A stretch of DNA of 64,000 nucleotides from Amorphochlora amoebiformis. Lineage: Eukaryota > Cercozoa > Chlorarachniophyceae. This document shows, in pieces, positions 1-61,946 of the stretch. The stretch lies in contig BAAHQB010000239.1 of assembly GCA_054601695.1 (NCBI GenBank), positions 62,001 to 126,000 on the forward strand, given 5' to 3'. The notes under the pieces are model-generated. The model was not told the DNA's origin and searched no databases. It worked only from the letters and a program-made list of their open reading frames with translations. Made by a program: the position numbers and the translations under genes. Numbering within the stretch: the first letter of the stretch is position 1; every line of letters starts with the position of its first letter.

Positions 1-640
1 ATATACATACATTATGTAAACATCATACGCTAGTAACCTGTTGCCTAGGTTTCAGACTAGTCAGACGCCAATTTGGCGGATGTGAGGAGATAAGTAATAA
101 TTATTTAGGGAGCCTGAATCCTGGAGGGCTTCTAGGGCTATGCACTGGGCTGTCCTCTCTGGTCCTCTAGGTCCTGCCGGGTGATTAGATATTCCAGAAT
201 ATCAGTGTTGGGATTACTATATAGTTGACTCATACCTAGATACCATTAATATTATTGTAAGATAAGAATGTACAACAAGTACGTATACCAGACTCCTACT
301 AGTCCTAGACAAAATAGTAATTGGGATAAAGTCTCAGATAGTACTGTAGTATCAAAAAGAGTAGTAGGGATTACACGCAATATCCGTCAGTAGCCTAGGT
401 AGCGTTTAAATGGAATTCAAATTTGTCAAAGACTAGTAACATTGATCCATCCCAGAACACTCAGCGCATGACTACTAGCTTTTGTACTACAAGACAACTA
501 ACGAACCTAGCTGAGAAATGGCCGTATTGTCTGTTCACATGTCACAGGCGATTTGATGTCCGCTACATGTAACGCGACCATCAAGTTCTGAGAGTCCAGC
601 TGTGCAGTCATAATCGTGTGGCATGTCCAGTCGCCTACAC
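1..640. other. CTAG-rich unique flank
   Basis: Non-repetitive sequence with no supported gene. It contains 12 CTAG tetranucleotides by eye, where about 2.5 would be expected from base chance. The same bias is seen after the stop codons of the two plus-strand genes (34,813-36,530 and 56,780-57,500), so this looks like a gene-flanking or intergenic sequence class. Its distance from the minus-strand stop at 2,141 is filled by AT repeat. Confidence 0.6.
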
Positions 641-675
641 ATGTACATACGTAATTACATATGCATATATATATA

Positions 676-744
<69 letters not shown>

Positions 745-814
745 CATATCTGTGTACACGTGAAGAAAACTTATATGGGTGAAATAAGAATATACTAGAT
801 GTAAGTACATGTTT

Positions 815-867
<53 letters not shown>

Positions 868-874
868 CACACAC

Positions 875-929
<55 letters not shown>

Positions 930-994
930 AATATATATATGCACATATTATACATATATCATATATATATATATATATATATATATCTACGTAT

Positions 995-1049
<55 letters not shown>

Positions 1050-1069
1050 TCACATATGCAGTGTGCATT

Positions 1070-1117
<48 letters not shown>

Positions 1118-1168
1118 TGTAATCTCTAGATTCCGCTCGCCTTTAGATATAACACAAGTTACACACAC

Positions 1169-1199
<31 letters not shown>

Positions 1200-1268
1200 C
1201 GTATATATATATATATATATTATATGCGTGTAATATATATACCTACATATATGCATACATATATATAC

Positions 1269-1306
<38 letters not shown>

Positions 1307-1426
1307 AAATATAATGTATGTTATCAAATGTTGCATGCGTATATTCTCTGGATATATTTTTTCTACACGTAATAGATGCTATACACACACACACATATAT
1401 ATATATATATGTATATATATAGTAAT

Positions 1427-1479
<53 letters not shown>

Positions 1480-1538
1480 AATATATATTTATGTATAATA
1501 AATAATATTATATATATATATATATATATATGTAATAC

Positions 1539-1586
<48 letters not shown>

Positions 1587-1589
1587 TAC

Positions 1590-1679
<90 letters not shown>

Positions 1680-1681
1680 AC

Positions 1682-1759
<78 letters not shown>

Positions 1760-1864
1760 CATATGTATACTTATATGTATGTATGTGTGTATTCATTAAA
1801 AATATTTTGCTATATACATAAATACATATAAATTTGTACATATATATATATATATATACGTATG

Positions 1865-1906
<42 letters not shown>

Positions 1907-2000
1907 TATGTGAGTGTATATATACATATGTATTCATATGTATGTATTATATGTGTATTCTCTAGATTGGTTTTGTCGTAGAGACATAAATGTATGAATT

Positions 2001-2040
<40 letters not shown>

Positions 2041-2089
2041 AATATGTGTACGAATATATGTACATATATATATATGTATATGTAAATAT

Positions 2090-2120
<31 letters not shown>

Positions 2121-2140
2121 GTATGTGTAAATGAATATAT
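641..2140. repeat. (AT)n microsatellite block, 3' side of the DNAJC21-like gene
   Basis: Nearly pure (AT)n with short islands such as the ones near 1,115-1,150, 1,320-1,390 and 1,950-1,995. The long Tyr/Ile open frames here are dinucleotide translations on both strands. No coding exon was found after the stop codon at 2,141. Confidence 0.85.
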
Positions 2141-26677
<24,537 letters not shown>

Positions 26678-26847
26678 GGTAGCGTTCCGCGTGCACGGGA
26701 CGCCTTGTTGAGGGCTCTAGGAATGGTCGATAGACCACGTGTGACACAGCCCTCAGTCACCTTTGCGACAGGGGGCTGTGTCACCCTCCAGTCTTGGGTT
26801 CCGAACTCTTCTGCTCCCCGGCAGCAATCCTCGGAGGTTGGCAGAAT
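26678..26847. promoter_or_regulatory. Bidirectional promoter with a 12-bp palindrome
   Basis: 170 bp separate the divergent start codons at 26,677 (minus) and 26,848 (plus). Inside, GTGACACAGCCC (26,741-26,752) and its exact complement GGGCTGTGTCAC (26,773-26,784) flank a 20-bp spacer. A CACGTG E-box-like hexamer (26,736-26,741) abuts the left arm. The region is GC-rich and free of AT repeat. A shared regulator of the gene pair is an inference. Confidence 0.65.
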
Positions 26848-34812
<7,965 letters not shown>

Positions 34813-34974
34813 GGGTTAATGTTTGCTCTCGTACATCGAGAGTTATATTGTACAGATGATTAGACTCTAACTCTAGTAAACTAGCCTAAAGCTAGGTAGG
34901 CTCTCCTATACTAGTATAGCTATAGCATAGATCCATCGTCCGTCTAGTCCATGAGAAGATGATAATCCAATGAA

Positions 34975-35042
<68 letters not shown>

Positions 35043-36530
35043 TCATGTTAATTACTAATAATTCATTATCTTAACTCTAGTAACTCGGTCTAAATATATT
35101 TATTACGTATAATTGCCTAGTATACCACTACTACTACCCTCTAGACCACACCGTTGATTTGAAACTGAGGGTCCAGATTAGATCCCAGGCCGACTATTTC
35201 TAGTATTTAGACGAAAGAATTCAAATAGCATGAGCTGGATATGCACTGCACTACACTGATATTCTTGTCTTACTATCCAGATTGAGTAGGTTTATCGCGT
35301 ATTCTAGTATTCTCTATAGATTATTGTGAATCTCCAACACTCTCTAGACTCTAGACACTCCCACCCAATGCGACAGTGAACACACTGAAAAGGATGGAAA
35401 CATTGTTGAAACACAGTATGTTGTATGTAAGATACGTAATTAGTAACAGTATATTAGTAGGTACGTACGTACGGTATGTACGTATTAGGTACGTATGTTG
35501 TCATATTGATGCGTATGTTGTTAAGTTTGATACGTATCTAAGTAGATATGTTGGTACGTACATGCGCATGTTGATGCGTACGTACGTAAGTACGCATACA
35601 AATATACACATGATGATGCGCTTCAGTATACGATAAGCTTGTAACTTGGATTCTCTAAGTTCTAGTCGGGATTGATTAGATTATACCTAGTATACGTACT
35701 GACTTGAATTACAATAGTTAGTTACAGTCATAATCTGGTTGATCCGCCAGCCTACTAACTGGACTAAATCATGAATACATTCATACTCTACTAGCTCTAG
35801 ACTAGAACTAGTCATAAAAACCGTTGGAGATTGACAAAAATACACGATAAACCGACTCAATCTGTGCATCATCATCAGACCAAAGTCTAGAAAGTACGCG
35901 CAACTTTGTATCTGTATTGTGTATTATTTGCTGGGATTAGAATATATATATATATATATTTGCGCACAACAGACATGTAGATTATATTATCATAATACAC
36001 AAGGCTCAAGTTCAGTATAGTTGAGGGAATACGAACATCAATAATGAGACAATACTCCACCCTACAAGATCTAGTACATACATATGTGAGAATCTGTACA
36101 TCCATCAAGGTTGTACGCAATCTCTAGAATCTAGGCAATACTCTAAATACATATATCATGGCATGTATAAGAAGCGGACAGCATATTCTACATATGTATA
36201 TTTCTACAATTAGCATGCAAACTACTTTTGTGACTCATTGATTACTGTACATTGGATACATGTATAAATATATATATATACACGTAGCGCCCAGACCGGC
36301 TCGATTCGAGTTCGCTCGTGTGACTATACCGTCAAATATTTTTTGAAAATTTCAGTCGAGCAATATTGTCTTGATTGTAGGAAAGTGTGAAGAAGTGAAT
36401 ATGGGTAGGTAGGTCTTCTCGCTAGTAGAGTCTAGGTTGCCATGATCGCTCGGAGCTAGTGGGGCTAGTCGAACAGCCCTCATCATCATCGTCGTATTCG
36501 TGTATTCGGGAGACTGAACAAAAACAGGAG
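34813..36530. other. CTAG-rich intergenic spacer
   Basis: Starts right after the TAA at 34,810-34,812. It is non-repetitive apart from one AT tract (34,978-35,040) and full of CTAG, TAGT and TACGTA words. Short open frames such as the one at 35,376-35,636 have no recognisable product and no splice context. No gene is supported. Confidence 0.6.
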
Positions 36531-36930
36531 GGCCATATGTATATTATATATGTATATAAGTATATATATAACAATATATATATATATATATGTATATTTA
36601 TGTATATTGTATATATGTATATATGTTTGTGTATATATATGTATATGTGTATGATTATATAGAATGTAAAGATATGTGCGTATATGTACGTCTAGATGTG
36701 TGTATATATGTGTATATGTATATGTATATATGTCTAGTATGTGTATATGTGTATATATGTATGTGTATATATATATATATATATATATGTATATGTATGT
36801 ATCTTTATATTATATATATATATATAATATATCTTAATATATATATATATATATATATCTTTATATATATATCTTTATATACATTATATATAATATATAT
36901 ATATATGTTTAATACACACACTTATATATG

Positions 36931-36969
<39 letters not shown>

Positions 36970-36984
36970 ATTATTATTAAAGCT

Positions 36985-37340
36985 ATGATAAAAGTAAAAT
37001 CGGCAGACGTAGCTTGAAGAGTAGATATCGATATCGAGCAGAAACATGCATCGTCGTAGCAACCACATTATGGAGATTGCTGGAGATCTCGGAGATTTAC
37101 ACGAGATCGGCTCACCCGGCACTAACCGGTACCACCGGATACTACTCGATACGGACTGGGTTTCAGACTATTAGATTCTGGCCGTGACGACCTCGCGCCA
37201 TGTCACGTTCCAGGACTCTTCGAGAAGATTCTAATGTGTTCTTTAAGCATCAAGGGTTTCTATTCGTTCTCTCAGGTAATCTATTATGCTCTCAAACTCG
37301 CTTTGGTCAAATCCTACTATAAAATGACCACTCGGATAGG
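36985..37340 (+). repeat. Dispersed repeat family, copy 2
   Basis: Intergenic copy of the element also seen at 32,490-32,860 and 54,940-55,300. It has GGAGAT-rich motifs, then ACCGGTACCACCGG, then CAGACTATTAGATTC, then GTGACGACCTCGC and TTCGAGAAGATTC. A short TTAGGG array follows at 37,340-37,392. Confidence 0.5.
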
Positions 37341-37394
37341 GTTCGATCAGGGTTACGGATAGGGTTAGGGTTAGGTTAGGGTTAGGGTTAGAAA

Positions 37395-38165
<771 letters not shown>

Positions 38166-38169
38166 TACC

Positions 38170-39211
38170 CCGACGGCTGAGTGTCTGTAGGTCGACGTCA
38201 GCATAGCATCCTCCACAAGGTGTTATTCAATCACCGGCATATGCCTACGTCCGACAGCCAAGTGCAGGGGCACCGAGCGGTCCTTAAGCGGCGAAAATCT
38301 TGGTCATGTGACATGCGCGGGACACCAATGTTGCTGCCTTGGACAGGACTGATAAAACACACTTGTAGAGCCCTTTTCTTATACACCTAGGCCCTAGCCC
38401 AAGGGATGAAGGTTTGACATGGATGTATGGTTCCAAAGACAAATTGTATACCATTGCGATCGAAGGCGTTCACGTTAGCCTTAGCGTCCACCGGAAACTG
38501 GGCAACCGGCACGTGTCCATTGCCAGGAGGGGTGTGAATTCAATGCAGCCAGATGTGAGACTCGTGAGAAACAGTCGAACTTCTCCAAGATTCCCATTCC
38601 GACATGCAAAGTTCACAGGTATGTCGTCTGTGGAAAGCATGTTTGAAATTAAAGCAACAAGATGAATGTACCATGCAAATCGAACCTGTTTGAAAGCGAA
38701 AGCACCTTTTTGATCTTGAGGTCGCAAGCTAGCTTTTGACTCGATTAGCCATCGGGTGACATGACATCCAACTGGCCACGTGGAGAAGCCTCCTGCTTGT
38801 GAGGATACATTATATATATATATATATATATGTGTGTGTATATATATGTACAAATATATACATAATATATATATATATATATATATATACAATGTAAATA
38901 TACAACAACAGATCATAACATAGCTGAAAACATGTCGAGTTACACCAGCGAAATGGTGCTTGTGTTACCGTTTCGTTCTCGAAACTGCTCGATGTGGAAT
39001 CGTGGTCTGGCTAGGTGCCTTCGTGTGAGGCCCTTGAGGCGTGTTACCGAGCCTTGCGCGACTGTTTCGAAGACAAGGTATGTATTATTTGTATGTATAT
39101 GTGCATATGTGTGTGTATTTATGTATGTATTTATGCAATATTTGTAAATGTATATATATGTATATATATATATATTTATATATGTATTTATGTATGTATT
39201 TATACAATATT

Positions 39212-39261
<50 letters not shown>

Positions 39262-39290
39262 GCGACTGGTTCGAAGACTAACTAGGAAGA
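38170..39290 (-). pseudogene. Broken ankyrin-repeat gene, paralogue of the one at 61.9-63.9 kb
   Basis: On the minus strand, 39,075-38,940 gives [16 protein letters not shown] and [11 protein letters not shown], clearly related to the plus-strand exon at 61,947. 38,800-38,706 corresponds to the first repeat but has lost about a dozen bases. 38,627-38,413 carries two degraded repeats with a frame change near 38,495, before VDAKANVNAFDRNG. 38,290-38,170 has VPLHLAVGRRHMPVIE followed by an in-frame TAA. The acceptor of the first exon is lost, although a copy of it with TAG survives at 39,257-39,292. Multiple independent lesions make a functional product unlikely. Confidence 0.8.
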
Positions 39291-39461
39291 TTCGTGTATT
39301 ATTTGTATGTGTGTGTGTGTATGTGTGTGTTGTATAGAAAGATTATATATGTGTGTGTAAATGTGTATGTGTGTGTATGCACGCATATGTGTGTGTGTGT
39401 ATATATTTATGTATGTATGCATACAATATTTGTACATGTACATATATATATATATATATAT

Positions 39462-39492
<31 letters not shown>

Positions 39493-39576
39493 GCATACAT
39501 ATATGTATATATATACATATATATATATATATGTGTGTACATGTATGTATACATATATATATATACATATGTAGAT

Positions 39577-39636
39577 ACCCTTTGACTTGAAACATGGAAA
39601 GGTCCATAGAGAGTGAAAGATGAATACGTAGACATA

Positions 39637-39682
<46 letters not shown>

Positions 39683-39745
39683 GATATCCTTTGACTTGAA
39701 ACATGGAAAGGTCCATAGAGAGTGAAAGATGAATACGTAGACATA
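39577..39745 (-). repeat. Repeat family X, two tandem copies
   Basis: About 66 bp (from ctttgacttgaaacatggaa through tccatagagagtgaaagatg to tagacatatgca) occurs at 39,577-39,640 and 39,677-39,745 around (AT)n. Read on the minus strand, the TTTCACTCTCTATGG core with GTTTCTTGTTGC resembles 59,590-59,650 (minus) and 60,237-60,290 (plus). Its nature is unknown. Confidence 0.7.
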
Positions 39746-39925
39746 TGCAACAAGAAACCGCTACACCGCAGCATATCTACAACGTAACCACCGCAACATA
39801 TTTACAACGCAACCACCGCAACATATCTACAACGCAACATATTTTCGACCTCGACCAGGGCCTCCTGTTTTCGTACCACAACTCCTCTTGGACCCGAATA
39901 ATTACTTTTTCTGTCAATACTGGGA
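39745..39925. other. Short unique stretch with a 30-bp internal repeat
   Basis: Three imperfect units of acaacg(c/t)aaccaccgcaac with catat(c/t)t (39,778-39,835) precede an unrelated 80-bp stretch. No product was recognised. Confidence 0.6.
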
Positions 39926-40008
39926 TATACGTATGCATTTATTAATATAAACTTTTGTATGATTGAATATACGTACATACGTAAACGTATAAGTAGACAT
40001 ATGTTGTA

Positions 40009-40077
<69 letters not shown>

Positions 40078-40103
40078 ACACACATGTCATCCATATGTAT
40101 ATA

Positions 40104-40141
<38 letters not shown>

Positions 40142-40282
40142 TATGAGTAAAATATATATATATATATATATATGTATATGTATATATACACATACAATGT
40201 ATATACCATATGCGTGTTCACGCCCACACATATATAGTATACATACACACACATATATATAAAAATATGTATACACACATAT

Positions 40283-40314
<32 letters not shown>

Positions 40315-40325
40315 AGTATATATAT

Positions 40326-40367
<42 letters not shown>

Positions 40368-40422
40368 GTATGTATACATATACCATGTGAACTGACGTAT
40401 CGTATCTATATGTATATGTATA

Positions 40423-40488
<66 letters not shown>

Positions 40489-40490
40489 TT

Positions 40491-40537
<47 letters not shown>

Positions 40538-40609
40538 ACATGTGTGTGTGTGTGTGTGTGTGTATGTTGTGTACACACACATGTGTGTGTGTGTGTGTGT
40601 GTGTGTGTT

Positions 40610-41190
40610 GCACGCAGGCTTTTTAGCACCATTGGTGTCGTCCTTTACCACTCTGGTTTGAGAATTTCCTTTTTGCGTGTGACACTTTTACGGGTGGTTC
40701 TAAACTTGGGCGATGCCCGCAAGTATCACGGAACATACCACCCCTTTGCATCGAATACCGCAAAATTGGGCCGGACCGGGGCCGGAATACACAATCTTAT
40801 TTCTTTCTCTTCATGCTCGGCTTGCTTTCTTTTACTTTCTTGACATTTGATTCGGCCTTAGAGAACGCTGTTCGTTTCCGATCACGAGAGCTACTGCGGA
40901 TGTGAGTTCTCCACCTTGTTTTCTTTCCGGTGGACGTCGATTTTGGGTCTATTCCAAAGGCCATAAATATATGTATGTGTGCATATACATATGTATGTAT
41001 ATATCACAACAATATGTAATATATACATACACATGTATGTATGCTCTCACCTTAAAACTCAAAACGATATTCGAAAACAGCGCCAATCGACCACCGACCT
41101 TCCGGCGGCGCCAAATGTCTGCAGTCAGCAGCCCTCCTTTGTCCCGACGTTTACATATATTCAGATATCTGCATATATCTACTAAATATA
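40610..41190 (+). other. Region Y, left copy: gene-like sequence homologous to 59,150-59,470
   Basis: A GC-richer island. 40,835-40,965 (peptide phrases SSPPCFLSGGRRF and YSKGHK) and 41,045-41,085 (LTLKLKTIFENSANRP) align with the minus strand at 59,470-59,315 ([19 protein letters not shown]) and 59,275-59,235 ([16 protein letters not shown]). Both copies are split by AT repeat at the same place, suggesting exon-intron structure. Frames are interrupted and no family was recognised. It ends about 165 bp before the CDK10-like start codon. Confidence 0.5.
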
Positions 41191-41285
41191 GATTTATATA
41201 TATATAAATATATATCTTTATATCAATTTTATAAATATCTACATATCCCCAAGAAATATGCTTAGATCATAACCAAATATCCCGG

Positions 41286-41355
41286 GTAATCCCCCTAGTC
41301 CCGGGATTACATATTGCCACGTGTCCAGAAAGTGTGGAGATCCGAGGAAGAGACG
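41286..41355 (+). promoter_or_regulatory. CDK10-like gene upstream region
   Basis: A GC-rich island just before the ATG. GTAATCCC and its complement GGGATTAC (41,286-41,310) flank a CTAG-containing spacer, and a CACGTG hexamer sits at 41,318-41,323. CACGTG also occurs in the bidirectional promoter at 26,736. Promoter function is inferred from position and composition. Confidence 0.4.
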
Positions 41356-56779
<15,424 letters not shown>

Positions 56780-57500
56780 CGAGACTGATCATCGACAATG
56801 CGGTCACTCAGAGTGACTCTGGTTATAAGGCGCTAGAGATCAACTTAGTGTAACCATAGCTAGCGACAGACGTACGAAACCTCCTTACTACGGCCATGTT
56901 GGAGTTAAGTTAGGCCGATTTTCAAGCTTTAAGGCCATTTAAGTTAGGAAGACTTGCTATCTAGGCTATAGATTCTTTTTTTTTTGCTTTAAAGCTCTCA
57001 ACGAGAGGATCAAAACGATAGGCGATTTAGCTATGTTCTAGATGTCCGCCACAGTGCGCACAAAATTTGCATGCGTCGTAAATGCCCCTTGGACCTTGCA
57101 ACACCTCGGGTAGAGTCAGTGCTAGTATACAATGTCCTAATCGGCAATATCACCAGTATCATGGCATGTATCTAGTGTATATGAGACTTATCACTGAGTA
57201 CCCATTAATGATCGAGTCTCATAATACTGACAGGAGTACGTTCTAGACATTTGTTATCAATAGTCTAGATAGTACATTGATACTTTAATTCTAGCCTGTG
57301 ATCGTACCCGGCTATGATAATTTTCAAGTTATTTATCTTGCTCATGCTAGTCATGGCGGGCCACACCCTCGCATAATCTAGATAATGATTCTGATATGAG
57401 TGTGCATGAGTCAATGACCGTGACTATTCCTAGTATTCATGCGGCCTGAGTGGCTAGTATCCGTAGTGTTCATGTTTGTAATATGGCTAGTGTGAGGCCT
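56780..57500. other. CTAG-rich 3' flank of the CDK10-like gene
   Basis: Unique sequence directly after the stop codon, with 14 CTAG tetranucleotides by eye in about 720 bp. No exon or reading frame was recognised. It has the same class of composition as 1-640 and 34,813-36,530. Confidence 0.6.
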
Positions 57501-57666
57501 ATATAAATGTATGTGACATGCATAATGTATGTGCATATATATATTACATATCATGATATGTATGTATATATATATATATATGTTTATATGCAAGTACCTA
57601 GATATACAAAAATGTTTATATGCAAGTACCTAGATATACATACACCATTTATATTTATTATTATAC

Positions 57667-57719
<53 letters not shown>

Positions 57720-57778
57720 ATATATATACATGTATGTGTATATATTATGTATTATATATGTATACTAGTACATATATA

Positions 57779-57811
<33 letters not shown>

Positions 57812-57987
57812 CATACATACATGTCCACATGCAAGTACCTAGATATACATACACTATTTATAAATATGTATATATATATATTATATATATATTATATATA
57901 TATATATATATATACAATATATATAATATATATATATTATATGTAGTATATATATAGATGTATATACTATGTATACATATATATAAA

Positions 57988-58038
<51 letters not shown>

Positions 58039-58387
58039 TGTTCATACGTATTTAGCTACGTACACAAACATACAGTGTTCAGGATAATAATACATGTTCT
58101 AATGTATATAAAATAATAATTATATATAATATACATATATATGTATACACATAAATTTATATATACATATGTATATATATTGATATATATATGTATACAT
58201 ATATACTATATATATATATATATATGTATATATATTATATGTATATACATTTATATATACATACATATGTGTGTTTATACATATTTACGTACGTACACAA
58301 AAAATGAGTGTTCATGGAATAATACATGTAAAGTATATATAATAAGATTAATATATATATATACATATATATACATATATGCATGCA

Positions 58388-58474
<87 letters not shown>

Positions 58475-58590
58475 TATGTATATATATATATGTATGTATA
58501 CATACATATATGTATTATGTACAGATATGTATAAAATACATACACACACATGTGTGTACATAATACACATGTATGCGCACATGCATGCGT
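57500..58590. repeat. AT repeat with two duplicated phrases
   Basis: atatgcaagtacctagatat plus acatacac occurs at about 57,586, 57,617 and (as acatgcaag) 57,827. A second phrase (gtacacaaa...gtgttca...aataatacatgt) occurs at about 58,060-58,110 and 58,292-58,332. No gene is supported. Confidence 0.75.
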
Positions 58591-58796
58591 TGAGATTGGT
58601 ACAGTCGCAATAAATTTATAGCACTTTCGTGATACCACCCGACGTAACAACTTTCACAACCCTCCGCTTCCGACGCAGCCCCGAAATAACAAAAAATGAG
58701 CCATATTACCCGGACAAGTAACCCTCCCCCTTCAAAAGAAATGATCATTGAACAAAGGGGATCAATGTGCATTCACGACGTTGAAATCCATACGCA

Positions 58797-59754
58797 ATGA
58801 CGGGGAAAAAGAAGACCAGACCGGAGGATGGCGCGGGCTCCGAATATTCGCCGCTCGCGACCCCAAACCAGGGTCCTCACGCTGCTAGGTGAAATCTGGC
58901 GGCAGAGCTGATGGCCATGTATTTGACGGGATTTTCCGCCGTCGGACGCAGGTGCAGGAGGGGAGATAATTTCCCGCCATCTTCGTCTCCTTCGGAACTA
59001 TCCGTTGGATATGTAGATATGATTTGTTTGCATATATCAATGGAGATATACTGATATTTGTAAAATTGATACAAAGATATACATATTCAATATATGTTGC
59101 GATCATCCTATTGGATATATATTGATGATAGATATCAATATATTGATATTCAGATATGCGAAGGATACGTCGTGGATAGGACGTACAAGGACACAGAATC
59201 CGTACCCCGGCTTGCGCCGGCCCGTGGCCTTTTGCTGCTGTTCTTAAATTTGACTTCGAGTTTTGAAGTGAGAGTATATACATATCTCTTACATATATTG
59301 TATATATTGTGTACATGTATGGCCTTTGGAATAGACGAAAAAAATCGTCGTCTACCGAGAAGAAAGCGAAGCGGAGAACCGGTGCTTACATGAGTATTCG
59401 TTGGAAACGAACCGCGTTCCCAAAACTGAATCAAAAACGTCAAGAGAAAAAGGAAACAAGCCAAATGTTAAGATAAAGAAGGATGGGATATTTATTATCA
59501 GTCAAAATATCTCCGCTGCTTGCGTTAGTCGATATACGGCAAAGAGTACTGGTTTCAATCATACTCATTAGCACCACAAATATCAAACCATCCATGGAGA
59601 GTGAAAAGGGAATACACAATTGAAATGGTCTATGCCACAAACAAGAAACCACATTTCAACAAAATGATGAGCCTGCAATAAGATAAATAAATGAAGAAAT
59701 TCAATATATACGTATTTATATGTAATATATATATATATATATATATATATGCAA

Positions 59755-59802
<48 letters not shown>

Positions 59803-59889
59803 CTATCTATATATGTATATATATATATATATATATATTTAATGTATATTGATATTTTATTCAATTATATGTAAATATGTATATTGTAC

Positions 59890-59948
<59 letters not shown>

Positions 59949-59973
59949 GTATATAAATATACACACACACACT

Positions 59974-60008
<35 letters not shown>

Positions 60009-60031
60009 GCATATGTATACAATATATATAT

Positions 60032-60094
<63 letters not shown>

Positions 60095-60217
60095 GATACA
60101 TATATATATATATATATATTATATACATATATTTGTATTTATAAAAGATATATATAACAAGGAGATAAGATAAGTAGAGAACGAATGGATCAGGCTAAGA
60201 CCGAGGCCGAGGCTAAG
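58797..60217 (+). CDS. Possible start of an unidentified plus-strand gene
   Basis: An ATG-initiated 92-nt stretch (58,797-58,888, [20 protein letters not shown] and on) ends in CTAG|GTGAAA. A 40-nt stretch at 60,178-60,217 ([13 protein letters not shown] after an AAGTAG acceptor) continues it in phase. No family was recognised, and the opposite strand also carries coding-like sequence here, so this is a weak call. Confidence 0.3.
58877..59660 (-). other. Region Y, right copy: gene-like sequence on the minus strand
   Basis: Minus-strand relatives of 40,835-41,085 lie at 59,470-59,235. A family X-like segment (59,650-59,590) precedes them. Downstream, 59,010-58,877 is open ([20 protein letters not shown] and on) to a TGA, and could be a terminal exon. 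No family was recognised. The exon order is unproven. Confidence 0.4.
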
Positions 60218-60225
60218 GTGATGTT

Positions 60226-60300
60226 ATGTAGCAGTCTCTTGTTGCCTACTTTGTCTCTCTATGTATTCATTCTTCACTCTCCATGGATCTCCATCAGCCA
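60226..60300 (+). repeat. Repeat family X, plus-strand copy
   Basis: The phrase cttgttgcctactttgtctc, then tatgtattcattcttcactctccatggat, resembles the complement of 39,577-39,780 and 59,590-59,650. Confidence 0.55.
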
Positions 60301-60439
60301 AATATCAATTTAATTCTTTTTCTTTAAAGTTTTTCGCACTTCTGAACATATAACTAAAAACATCTATATGTTTGCATTTCATGGATTTCGACAATATTAT
60401 ATATATATATATATATATATATGTATGATTATTATATAC

Positions 60440-60484
<45 letters not shown>

Positions 60485-60568
60485 TTATTATTTAACATTA
60501 CATATATACATATATATATGTATATTATATATATATATAAATATATAATATATATATGTTAAACATTG

Positions 60569-60609
<41 letters not shown>

Positions 60610-60612
<3 letters not shown>

Positions 60613-60850
60613 TATTGTTAGAGCAGTACCTACAGTAGCGTAGATGCCGAGGAGGCATCGTAGATGTATCTAGCGCAGTTGCCGAGTAGCCGTTGCCGAA
60701 AAAATGGCTATGCGCTCAGCTCGCAAACCTCTCCTCGGCTCGCAACTGGATTGTTATAGGAACGTTCTGCGCATGCGTGCGTCGGTCATTCGTCAGAATC
60801 CAACGGACAACAGTCAATCGGACAACTACCTCTGCTACGCTGACATATAT
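60610..60850 (+). other. Unique GC-richer island with open frames
   Basis: An ATG at 60,704 opens [20 protein letters not shown] followed by [13 protein letters not shown]. This has a faint LYR-motif flavour (YRNVLRMRA), but no donor or continuation could be defined before AT repeat. It may be a 5' exon of the downstream ankyrin gene or unrelated. Confidence 0.3.
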
Positions 60851-60894
60851 ACATACATACATACATATATATATTGTATATCATATATAAATAA

Positions 60895-60936
<42 letters not shown>

Positions 60937-60960
60937 GTATACATATTTATACACATATGT

Positions 60961-60991
<31 letters not shown>

Positions 60992-61073
60992 ATATATATA
61001 TATATATATACACATATATATTCATATATGTATATACATATATACGATATTATACATATATATATATATATAT

Positions 61074-61119
<46 letters not shown>

Positions 61120-61306
61120 GTATATTGATGTATTCATACATATATGTATATGTGTATACATATATATTATATATACACATATACACACATATATATATTA
61201 TACACTTAATATATGTACCTGTATATTGTGCGTGTAATACGTTCGTACGATGAATATAATGTGTATTTATATACATGTGTATGTAGGTAAGTATCCTAGT
61301 GTAAGT

Positions 61307-61360
<54 letters not shown>

Positions 61361-61495
61361 ATATACATGTGTGTGTGTGTGTGTTGTGGATAATATATAC
61401 ATTTGCATACAAATATATATTACACAAATTATATATATTATAAAAATATATGCACATATATATATATATAATATATATATATATATATAATATTA

Positions 61496-61530
<35 letters not shown>

Positions 61531-61609
61531 TATACATACATGCACATATATATACACATATATATACGAACATATATATATATGTATATATACATATTAT
61601 TTATATATA

Positions 61610-61680
<71 letters not shown>

Positions 61681-61721
61681 GTTTTTTTGTAAATATACGT
61701 TACATAGGTATTTGTATATAA

Positions 61722-61751
<30 letters not shown>

Positions 61752-61753
<2 letters not shown>

Positions 61754-61766
61754 TAATAATAATAAT

Positions 61767-61804
<38 letters not shown>
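61752..61804 (+). repeat. (AAT)n microsatellite
   Basis: Seventeen or so AAT units with one irregularity, surrounded by (AT)n. Confidence 0.95.
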
Positions 61805-61848
<44 letters not shown>

Positions 61849-61946
61849 CACGTACTATCCATATATATATATATATATAATACTATATAATACTACATGC
61901 AAACAAATATAAATACATTAACAAATGCATACATGTGTCTATGTAG

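Noticed and set aside
635-1937. Long Tyr/Ile-rich open frames here and throughout the window
   Set aside because: They are translations of (AT)n on both strands with no start context, no domain and no conservation.
35376-35636. 86-residue open frame in the spacer
   Set aside because: No recognisable product, repetitive TACGTA-derived residues, no splice context.
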